In this document: positions 32,918 through 44,900 of the stretch, one piece after another
How positions within the stretch are numbered: the first letter of the stretch is position 1
Layout: each line of letters opens with the position of its first letter
Assembly: GCA_039566865.1 (NCBI GenBank)
Contig: CM076949.1
Coordinates: forward strand, 20,870,501 to 20,934,500
Direction: 5' to 3'
Origin: Aurelia coerulea
Taxonomy: Eukaryota > Cnidaria > Scyphozoa > Semaeostomeae > Ulmaridae
DNA: 64,000 bases
Program-made: the position numbers and the translations under genes
The notes under the pieces: model-generated
Databases searched by the model: none
What the model saw: only the letters and a program-made list of their open reading frames with translations
Told to the model about the DNA's origin: nothing

Positions 32918-35900
32918 CTACGGCTATGGAACCAATTGTTGTTGTTTCGTTGCTGCTACGTATGCAGGACTGCGCTTTCGCAGTAGTAACACTCTGATCT
33001 GTTTCTTTCACTATATCACTGATACCAACAATGCTGACTTTATTATCAGTCTCTGCTGCTCCACTGGCCAAATCTGTTCGCTGTACTGATTTTTCCTCGC
33101 TAAAAAGTCTTTCTGTTCGGGAGAATAAGCTTCCAGATTCCTCTGTTATTATAGATCCTTGCGTGATGACATCTTTGGTGCTCTGTACACCCTCTCTGTT
33201 ATTTGTTGAATATTCCTGCCCTTCTTTGCCAGTACACTCCCTTTTCAAAATGACGTTAACATTTGAGATACATCCATTTCCTTCCCCGTCATTCAGAACC
33301 TGACCTTCCCTACTGTCTAGACTAGACTCATTGCCAGCTGTTTCTTCATTAGTTGCATCAGAAGCCTCGAGGTGTCGCTCTTCTTCAAAACATTGTTTGC
33401 GACGTTCAAAGAAACATAAGCTGAGCCTCTTTTTTACAGTTGTCGAATAAGACGGACTTGCTAGTTCTATATCCAGGCTTGTTGGAGATGATACTGTAGA
33501 ATCCTCTTTATCATTGCCTAATTCTTCCAAAGTAAGCTGTTTCATAATGGTAGCTTTGTTGTTAAAATCATTCAAAACATTGGGACTGAGATTTTTATCT
33601 ACAATCTCTGATCTTTGCGAACAACTTGGCTGATTGCATTCAGCCGAATTTGGTCCTCTCCCGGACTGCTTTGAAATTTCAAATTCCTGTAGCGTGTCAG
33701 CTATTTCGGGTGTCTTTGAGCCTACTTGGAAGCTTATGGATTGCAGATTTGAGTAAATGTTTTTTGTTCTGATATTGATTTCACTTTCTCCGGATATGCT
33801 GATCGCTCTTTTCTTGAAACGAGAGATGATTGGTCTTTCTGCATAATTTTTGCTAATGTCAGTGCTTTCTCCCGCCCTTCTTATAATCTCTGCATCCCAG
33901 GGTTTTTTCTTGTCATCCAGTAACCCAATAATTTCCTCATCCTTGCTAAATGAATTTGATGAAGATTCATTGCACTCTATGACAATGCTCTTCTCTTCTT
34001 TATCAACGAAAATACCGCACAAGTCATTCTGTCTCTCATTAAAACCATCGATTTCTTCATTCATGTTATTGTTTTCATCTGTCACCTCGCGGGCAATCAA
34101 CTTTTCCTCCTTGTCAGCCATTTGCTCAAATTTCAAGACCTCTCCGTTTTCTGTGAATAGTACCGCATCTTTGTCTTCTTCTTGCTCAATTACGTCACAA
34201 GCCTCGCTCTTCATTGCATTTCCTTCTTCTTTGATGCTTTTCCCTTCCTCTTCTTCTTCTTCAGAGTATTTTTCTACGTCATGGGCTGCTTCAACCCAAT
34301 GATCTCCATTTGAAATCAATCCTGGTAAAGCTTCCTTATTCACATATTCGCCATTGCTCTTACTTTCTTCCTTCCTCATAATTGCAAGCTGCTCGTCATT
34401 TCTCTTAGTACTTTGATCTTCATCACATATCTCGAGGCTAGTTTCTTGTTCCGTTTTCAACCCTCCTATATTCAAGTCCTCTTCTTTATCTATAAGATTA
34501 AGTTCTTCACTCCTGTCATCATTGGTGTCTATATCTGTCTTTTCTGACAAGTCAACTCCAATTTCAACACTCTGCTCCAAGTCGGCACCTTTCCCAATAC
34601 CGACCTCTTCTTTCTCTGTCAATATCCCAGTAGCTTCATTATTCTTTCCAGGGCAAGCTTCTTCTATTTTTGTGTCAAAGTTAACTTCGTTATCTGTTTT
34701 CAGCAACACTTTATCTTCTTTAGTGGCAAATTTGTCCAACTCCACAGTGTCCTCGACATGTGAAATTTTTTCATTGCCAAAGTCTTCTTCGAACTCTACA
34801 AGATCAATGGTATCCTTGCCTTGCTCTTTTTCCTTACTTGCATTTTGAAACACTTTCTCTTCATTTTCAATTCTTTTCTCGAACTCTTTAGTGGCAAATT
34901 TGTCCAACTCCACAGTGGTCTCGAGATGTGAAATTTTTTCATTGCCAAAGTCTTCTTCGAACTCTACAAGATCAATGGTATCCTTGCCTTGCTCTTTTTC
35001 CTTACTTGGATTTTGCAACACTTTATCTTCATTTTCAATTCTTTTCTCAAATTCAGCACTGATCCCCAATCTTAAATCTTCTTTGTTAGCTATTTCAGGT
35101 TGAAGATCCTGTCCTAACTCCTCATGGTTGATTTCTTCTTTCTTAACTTCATCTTCAATTTCAATTCTTTTCTCAAACTCAGCACTGATCCCCAATCTTA
35201 AATCTTCTTTGTTAGGTATAATTTCAGGTTGAAGATCCTTTCCTAACTCCTCGTGGTTGATTTCTTCTTTCTTGACTTCATCTTCAATCTCAATTCTTTT
35301 CTCAAACTCAGCTGTGATCCCCAAGCTTAAATCTTCTTTGTTAGGTATCATTTCAGGTTGAAGATCCTGTCCTAACTCCTCATGGTTGATTTCTTCTTTC
35401 TTGACTTCATCTTCAATTTCAATTCTTTTCTCAAACTCAGCTGTGATCCCCAAGCTTAAATCTTCTTTGTTAGGTATCATTTCAGGTTGAAGATCCTTTC
35501 CTAACTCCTCATGGTTGATTTCTTCTTTCTTGACTTCATCTTCAATTTCAATTCTTTTCTCAAACTCAGCTGTGATCCCCAAGCTTAAATCTTCTTTGTT
35601 AGGTATCATTTCAGGTTGAAGATCCTTTCCCAACTCCTCATGGTTGATTTCTTCTTTCTTGACTTCATCTTCAATTTCAATTCTTTTCTCAAACTCAGCT
35701 GAGATCCCCAAGCTTAAATCTTCTTTGTTAAGTATCATTTCAGGTTGAAGATCCTTTCCCAACACCTCATGGTTGATTTCTTCTTTCTTGACTTCATCTT
35801 CAATTTCAATTCTTTTCTCAAACTCAGCTGAGATCCCCAAGCTTAAATCTTCTTTGTTAAGTATCATTTCAGGTTGAAGATCCTTTCCTAACTCCTCATG

Positions 35901-38900
35901 GTTGATTTCTTCTTTCTTGACTTCATCTTCAATTTCAATTCTTTTCTCAAACTCAGCTGTGATCCCCAAGCTTAAATCTTCTTTGTTAAGTATCATTTCA
36001 GGTTGAAGATCCTTTCCCAACTCCTCATGGTTGATTTCTTCTTTCTTGAGATCATCCTCTTCCATGTTTGTATTTTCTGTTACTTTACCTTCCATCTTAA
36101 CGCTTTGATTGGAATCAGCAGCAGTCTCCACTCCTGGTTCTTCTTTCTCCTCGACTATTTCTTTTTGAAATTCTTCTTCCTCCGTGTCATTACATTTTCC
36201 ATCGTCTTCCATACTCGTTCCTCGTAACAAACCACCTTTTTCGTCAAATAGTTTCTTAAAATCAGCAGCAGCCTCCACTCCTAGTTCTTCTTTCTTTTTG
36301 ATTATTTCTTTTCCAAATCCTTCTTCTTCCTCCATGTCATTACATTTTCTATCGTCTTCCTTACTTGTTCCCCGTAACAAACCACCTTCTTCGTCAAACA
36401 GTTGCTTAAAATCAGCAGCAGTCTCCACTCCTAGTTCTTCTTTCTCTCCAACTATTTCTTGTTTAATTTCTTCCTCCGTGTCATTACATTTCCCATCGTC
36501 TTCCTTACTCGTTCCTCGTAACAAACCACCTTCTTCATCAAATAGTTGCTTAAAATCAGCAGCAGTCTCCACTCCTAGTTCTTCTTCCTCTTCGACTATG
36601 TCTTTTTGAAATTCTTCTTCTTCCCCCATGTGATTGCATTTTCCATCGTCTTCTTCTTCCTCACTGGTTCTTTGCAACATATCACCTTCCTTGTCTTCAA
36701 ATCGTTGCTCAAAACCAGCAATGGCCCCGACATTCAAATCTTCCTCCTCTGTGATAATTTTTTTATGAAATTCTTCTTCTGCCTCCATGTGATTACATTT
36801 TCCATCATCTTCTTCTTCCTCACTGGTTCTTTGCAACAAATCACCTTCCTTGTCAAGTTGTTGTTCAAAACCAGCAATGGCCTCGACACTTGAAACCTCC
36901 TTCTCTTCAACTATCTCTTCCTCTACATGACTAACTCCAGTTTTTCCTTTATCTTCTTCTTTACTTGCAGTTTGTATCAGGTCACATTCCTTCATCAGAC
37001 TTTCCTTAAAATCAAGAGTCTCCTCAAAATCTTCCTTTTCTGCTATCATTTCTATCTGAGATTCTTCTACCAGGGCATTACCCAATCCACTCCGTTCCAC
37101 ATCGACATTTCTTCCAGCACTTGTCTCAGCAGAAGGGACAGTGACACTAGCGTCACCCCCACCAAATATCCTGACAAGCAGATCTTTTCCAATTTCATAT
37201 ATCGATCTGCTTTGTCGCTTTTGATCTTCCTCGACTAGTTGGCCCACCTTTTTTTCTGTCTTCTGTTCAGTTGGCTCTTTAACCTCCTGACTCTCTTCCT
37301 CAGTTTCAACGAGAGGTAGAGCTTTGTTCGTAAGATTAATTCCTTCACTAATAGCAGGGGCATCTTTGACAGCCCCGTTCTGAGCATGAGATTTTCCTTC
37401 AGATATGTTCTCATTCTTCTCTCCAGCTAAATTCTCGAGCAGTTCATTTGCAGGGCTTACTTGATGTTCCATTTCATCATGTTCAGATTCATCTAAGTAA
37501 ATTTCTTTGCTGCTATTGTCAGTTGTTATATCGGAAACTTCACTCGCAGAAACAAGAGATTGATTTACAAGTGAGTCAAGCTTGAAATCGTTGATATTAC
37601 TGTCCTCTGTACTGCTAGATTCAATGACTTGGCAAACTGAGTCAAAATCATTTGCTTCCATTACTTCTGAAGTGCCATCAGCTATATTCATATTCTCCGG
37701 AGCATGTTGTTTGCCAGTTCGTAGTATTGGAATGTTTTCATCTTTATCGATTTCGGCAGCTTTATTTTCTCCCTTCATCTCTCTTGCTTCTTCCTTGTCT
37801 TGGTCAGCTTCTAAGAAGGTTTCAACAGGCATCTTCATGCTGGCATTGTTTAAATGTTCATTTTCATCTTTAAAGACAGATCTTTCAGCTTGATACACAG
37901 ATTCTTCTTGGTCATACGATGAATCTTCATATCTTTCCTCTCTTGCAGCATAAGCAAATTTGTCATGTCGAATGCCTCTTTCAATTTGCTGTCCTGTCGT
38001 TTGTGATTTTGTCGTCTCCAGTGAAATCATATCAATATAAACAAAACTTCCATCGTCGTCTTTTGAAATGATATCTCCATCTTTGTTAACAATCTCTTCT
38101 TCAAGTTCAGAAGGTTTCTCTCGTTTCTCACTTGTTGTAACTGATTTTGCAATGTTGTAGTCTTCCGTTGCACGTTTGTTGCCTTTTTCCACGAGTTTAA
38201 TATCTTCTTTAATGACTGCTATTTCATTGGATGGGTTGATTTCAGTGACCGAAGTAGGTTCCTCCTCATTGCAAAAAGGATCCGCAGAACGTCTCTCATA
38301 TTCTGGAACAAAATTCACGATTTTGCTTTCCACGTCTTCATTCCTTTCATAATTTGCGTTGCTCTTATTATCTTTCACAGGGGAATCGAGAACAAGATAG
38401 TCCAAGAGGTCATCTTCAGTTTTCCAAACAAGATCTTCCTTCAACAAACGAGATATTTCAGCAGACTCATCCTCTGCGAAGGCAATTCTTTCCAATTGTT
38501 GTTCATTTTCTTTACAATCTACTTTGTGTTCATCACTGTCTATTTTCAATACCTTTCTTTTCCCTGGATCGAGCTCAACACTAAACATACATGCATCTTT
38601 ATCTTCCAAACTTGGCACTTTATTAGAACTGAAACATTTTGCGCTTTTACTTTCCCATGTGACAAAGCTCGGAATCCTTTCTTCTCTCTTATTTCCCCTG
38701 TCCTTTGCAATGCCTTCATTTCTTTCTTCAAATTCAAAAATTGTTCTCCCAGGGGAGTTGACATCAGAAGAAGCAACCTGTTCATCTTCACTTTTCAAAT
38801 CAAGCCCTTCGTCAAAAGAAATTCCTTCAATCTTGCTTTGACAAGAGTTAGCATCATAAACAATACTTTGCACTCCTTTGCCATTACTTATCCAGACATT

Positions 38901-41900
38901 TTTAATTTCATCATAAAAGCTTTCTTGCTGCTCACAATGAAACTCTCCGTGAAGTTTTGTAGTGATCAGACCTTCATGTGGATGTTTCTTTATTTTCCCT
39001 CGCACCACAACGCAATAATCTTCTTCCGTTTTTTGTTCCCCAATATCAGTCGATAGAAGTTCACTCTCGTCAAGGCATTTGGTTTCGACAACCCCCGGTT
39101 GCATTTCACAACTGGCAACATTCTTCGTAACTTGATAATGCTGTCCAGTAAATTCATTGTGTCCGGTTGACATATCTCCTCTAATATTTTGATCAAGATC
39201 ACTAGATTCAATGCCTGACACGTCCTGTTCTATTATCGTCTCTTCATACAAATCTTCCGTCGCCTCTGGATTACAAAGAACCTTGTCCTTCATTTGTTTA
39301 TCGTCATTGTTAGCATTTGCGAAGCTTACTTGTTCGTGCTTTTCGCCTTGCTCACAATCAGCAGTAGTTCCAACGCATGATTCATCATTTTCTGCTACGA
39401 TCGATCGTTGCAAGTCTTCTTCCGTTACAAAATTTCTCATAAACTCATTCTTCATCTGTTCGTTTTTATTGCTGACACTTGCAGAATTGTTGTCATCTTC
39501 CTTCACAATTTGTACAAAATCAGCAGTGGTTCCAATACTTGTATCTATATTTACTGCTACGATCGTTCCATGCAAGTCCGCTTCCCTCTCTACATCACTA
39601 AAAGACTCATTCTTCATTTGTTTATGTTCAATGTTAACACTTTCCAAAAATGCATCTCGCTCATTTGTACTTTCCTGGAAATCGAAAGTTGTTCCAATGC
39701 TGGACTCTTCCTTTTCTGCTAGGATCACTTTGTTTAAATCTTCCTTCCTCGATGCATTGCTAAGAAGCTCACACTTCATTTGTTTATGTTCATTGTTAAC
39801 ACTTGCTGAAACTTTATCTTCCTCATTTGCATTTTGGCCTGAATCACTAACAATCTCAACACAAAATTCTTCTTTCTCTGCTAATGTCTCAGAATGAAAA
39901 CGAACTTCTTCTTTAGTAAGATTATTATCTTGGCTCTTCTCAAATCCTTCTGCAACTATATTTTCAAGCCTCTCTTCTTCATTCTCAATAAAAGGTTTTT
40001 TATCAGTGGCAGTCTCAATTGAAAATTCTTCTTTCTGCGGAGATGTTTCTGCTTTTTCTGCAACTATATTTTCAAGCCTCTCTTCTTCATTCTCAATAAA
40101 CTGCTTGTCATCAGTGGCAGTCTCAATTGAAGATTCTTCTGTCTGCGGCGATATTTCTTCATGAAGACAATCTCCTTCTTCTACAGCCACAAGATTTTCA
40201 TCTGGCCTTTCGTTTTCATCTCTGTCTGCTCCTACAGTTTTCAGAATTCCATCTGCACTCTCGATAACCTGCTGATCATCAGAAACAGTGCCAATGCAGA
40301 ACTCTTCTTCCTCTTTCAAAGTTTCAACATGACGACCTTCTTCTTCTATAGCTGCAAGGTTTTCACCTAATTTCTTGCTTTTACCGCCACCAGCAACTAG
40401 GTTATTCAGCATTTCTTCTTGAGTTACAACACACTGCTGCTTTTTAACATGGGTCTCAATAGAAACATTTTCTTTGTCTGCCAATGTTTCCAATTGAAGA
40501 CCTACTTCATCTTTAGGTGCAAGATTGTCATCTGGTCTCCGATTTTCAATTTCTTCTGTGACTACATTTGCCAACATTTCATCTTCACTCTCAATAAACT
40601 GTTGTTGATCAAAGAAAGTCTCAATGCGAAATTCTTCCTTGTCTGCCGATGTTTCAGCATGACATTTTTCTTCGTCTTTTGAGACAAGATCACCATATAC
40701 TCTCCGATTTTCATCTTCTTCCGGGAACACATTTTCCAGCAATTCATCTTTACCTACAATAAACTGTTCTCTTTCAAAAGCATTTTCGACAGCAATTTCT
40801 TCTGTTTCTCCGAGCGTTCCTGCGCGCCTATCTTCATCTGTACTGTCAAGATTCGCCTCTCTTATCATCTTTCCATCTTCTTCCGGGGCCACATTTTCCA
40901 GCAATTCATCTTTACCTACAATAAACTGTTCTCTTTCAAAGGCACTTTCGACAGGAGTTTCTTCCGTTTCTACAAATGCTCCTGCGCACCTATCTTCGTC
41001 TGTAATTTCAAGACCAGCATCTCTCCGCATTTTTACATCTTCTTCCAGGACCACATTTTCCAGCAATTCGTCTTTACCTGCAGTAAACTGTTCTCTTTCA
41101 AAAGCACTTTCGACAGCGATTTCTTCCGTTTCTACTAGTGTTCCTGCGTGCCTATTTTCATCCGTACTTTCAAAACTAGCCTCTCTAATAATCTTTTCAT
41201 CTTCTTCCGGGGCCACGTTTTCCGGCAATTCATCTTTACCTACAATAAACTGTTCTCTTTCAAAAGCACTTTCGACAGCGATTTCTTCCGTTTCTACTAG
41301 TGTTCCTGCGTGCCTATTTTCATCCGTACTTTCAAAACGAGCCTCTCTAATAATCTTTTCATCTTCTTCCGGGGCCACATTTTCTAGCAATTCATCTTTA
41401 CCTACAATAAACTGTTCTCTTTCAAAAGCACTTTCGACAGCGATTTCTTCCGTTTCTACTAGTGTTCCTGCGTGCCTATCTTCATCTGTACTTTCAAAAC
41501 TAGCCTCTCTAATCATCTTTTCATCTTCTTCCCGGGCCACATTTTCTAGCAATTCATCTTTACCTACAATAAACTGTTCTCTTTCAAAAGCACTTTCGAC
41601 AGCGATTTCTTCCGTTTCTACTAGTGTTCCTGCGTGCCTATTTTCATCCGTACTTTCAAAACTAGCCTCTCTAATAATCTTTTCATCTTCTTCCGGGGCC
41701 ACATTTTCTAGCAATTCATCTTTACCTACAATAAACTGTTCTCTTTCAAAAGCACTTTCGACAGCGATTTCTTCCGTTTCTACTAGTGTTCCTGCGTGCC
41801 TATTTTCATCCGTACTTTCAAAACGAGCCTCTCTAATAATCTTTTCATCTTCTTCCGGGGCCACATTTTCTAGCAATTCATCTTTACCTACAATAAACTG

Positions 41901-44900
41901 TTCTCTTTCAAAAGCACTTTCGACAGCGATTTCTTCCGTTTCTACTAGTGTTCCTGCGTGCCTATTTTCATCCGTACTTTCAAAACTAGCCTCTCTAATA
42001 ATCTTTTCATCTTCTTCCGGGGCCACATTTTGTAGCAATTCATCTTTACCTACAATAAACTGTTCTCTTTCAAAAGCACTTTCGACAGCGATTTCTTCCG
42101 TTTCTACTATTGTTCCTGCGTGCCTATTTTCATCCGTACTTTCAAAACTAGCCTCTCTCATCATCTTTTCATCTTCTTCCGAGGCCACGTTTTCCAACAA
42201 TTCATTTTCAAAAGCACTTTCGACATCAATTTCTTCCGTTTTTACTAATGTTCCTGTGCGTCCATCTTCATATGTACTTTGAATACTAGCCTCTCTCATC
42301 ATCTTTTCATCTTCTTCCGAGGCCACATTTTCCAACAATTCATTTTCAAAAGCACTTTCGACATCAATTTCTTCCGTTTCTACTAGTGTTCCTGCGTGCC
42401 TATCTTCATCTGTACTTTCAATACTAGCCTCTCTCATCATCTTTTCATCTTCTTCCGAGGCCACGTTCTCCAACAATTCATTTTCAAAAGCACTTTCGAC
42501 ATCAATTTCTTCCGTTTCTACTAGTGTTCCTGCGTGCCTATCTTCATCTGTACTTTCAATACTAGCCTCTCTCGTCATCTTTTCATCTTCTTCCGAGGCC
42601 ACGTTTTCCAACAATTCATTTTCAAAAGCACTTTCGACATCAATTTCTTCCGTTTCTACTAGTGTTCCTGCGTGCCTATCTTCATCTGTACTTTCAATAC
42701 TAGCCTCTCTCATCATCTTTTCATCTTCTTCCGAGGCCACGTTCTCCAACAATTCATTTTCAAAAGCACTTTCGACATCAATTTCTTCCGTTTCTACTAG
42801 TGTTCCTGCGTGCCTATCTTCATCTGTACTTTCGATACTAGCCTCTCTCATCATCTTTTCATCTTCTTCCGAGGCCACGTTTTCCAACAATTCATTTTCA
42901 AAAGCACTTTCGACATCAATTTCTTCCGTTTCTACTAGTGTTCCTGCGTGCCTATCTTCATCTGTACTTTCAATACTAGCCTCTCTCATCATCTTTTCAT
43001 CTTCTTCCGAGGCCACGTTTTCCAACAATTCATTTTCAAAAGCACTTTCGACATCAATTTCTTCCGTTTCTACTAGTGTTCCTGCGTGCCTATCTTCATC
43101 TGTACTTTCAATACTAGCCTCTCTCATCATCTTTTCACCTTCTTCCGAGGCCAGATTTTCCAACGATTCATTTTCAGAAACACTTTCGACTTCAATTTCT
43201 TCCGTTTCTACTAGTGTTCCTGCGTGCCTATCTTCATCTGTACTTTCAATACTAGCCTCTCTCATCATCTTTTCACCTTCTTCCGAGGCCAGATTTTCCA
43301 ACAATTCATTTTCAGAAACACTTTCAACAGCAATTTCTTCCGTTTCTACTAGTGTTCCTGCGTGCCTATCTTCATCTGTACTTTCAATACTAGCCTCTCT
43401 CATCATCTTTTCACCTTCTTCCGAGGCCAGATTTTCCAACAATTCATTTTCAGAAACACTTTCAACAGCAATTTCTTCCGTTTCTACTAGTGTTCCTGCG
43501 GTCCTATCTTCATCTATACTTTCAATACTAGCCTCTCTAATAATCTTTTCATCTTCTTCCGGGACCATATTATCCAACGATTCATTTTCAAAAGTACTAT
43601 CAACAACGATTTCTTCCGTTTTTACTAATGTTCCTGTGCGTCCATCTTCATATGTACTTTCAATACTAGCCTCTCTCATCATCTTTTCACCTTCTTCCGA
43701 GGCCACATTTTCCAACAATTCATTTTCAGAAACACTTTCGACAGCGATTTCTTCCGTTTCTACTAGTGTTCCTGCGTGCCTATCTTCATCTGTACTTTCA
43801 ATACTAGCCTCTCTCATCATCTTTTCACCTTCTTCCGGGACCACATTTTCCAACAATTCATTTTCAGAAACACTTTCGACAGCGATTTCTTCCGTTTCTA
43901 CTAGTGTTCCTGCGTGCCTATCTTCATCTGTACTTTCAATACTAGCCTCTCTCATCATCTTTTCCCCTTCTTCCGGGACCACATTTTCCAACAATTCATT
44001 TGCAAAAGCACTTTCAACAGCAATTTCTTCCGTTTCTCCGAGTGTTCCTGCGTGCCTATCTTCATCTGTACTTTCAAGACTAGCCTCTCTCATCATCTTT
44101 TCATCTTCTCTCCAGACTACAGTTTGATCAAAAGCACTTTCAACAGCAATTTCGTCCGTTTCTACGAGCGTTATTGTACACTGAACTTCATCTGTACTTT
44201 CACGACTAGCCTCTCTTCGCATCTTTTCGCCTTTATAATTTTTCAACAATATCTCAGCTTTCTTATCATCTCCTCCGTCAGAGAATATATCTGCATCTTC
44301 TTCCAGATGCTTGCCTTGTCTCTCTTCCATTGAACCTGACACGATATCATTAGATTCTGATGCAGAGTCATCGTCTGAAAATTCACAAATCTTAGCATTT
44401 TCTTTCAAAACATTTGTTTTGAAGCTAACATCTGTGTTTGAAATATTCACTTCCAAGGTAAAATCAGGATTCTTTGAGCTTGTTTCACCTTTATCGACCG
44501 ATGTATCGAAACAGTCTAAGAGCTTCTCACCCAGGCCATTTTCTGATGCGAAGAACTTCTCGTCGATGCCATACTGTAAATCAATCGATGCAACATCAAA
44601 TTCTTCATCTCTGTGAACAATATCAGTCGTGAAAACATACTTGACATCATTAATCACTTCTCCCTTTCCATGGCCTGGTTCTTCTACAAAATCTGTGCTT
44701 TCGTATCCCCTTTCTTTGAAGGCTTCGTTCTCATGTCCTTCCATATTGCTCTCCGTAACGACCATACTCGCGGTTGCAAGAATTTCATTTCTGTCATGAC
44801 ATGTGGTTCCATATAACAGTTCTTCATTTCTGTCGTTAGTTTTGCGTATATCATTTGTTATTTCTGGATCAAAGACGCTTTGGTCCTCAATATCTTCAAT

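Noticed and set aside
40700..44240. A CRISPR-like array
   Set aside because: The repeats are contiguous coding units without unique spacers and keep an open reading frame.
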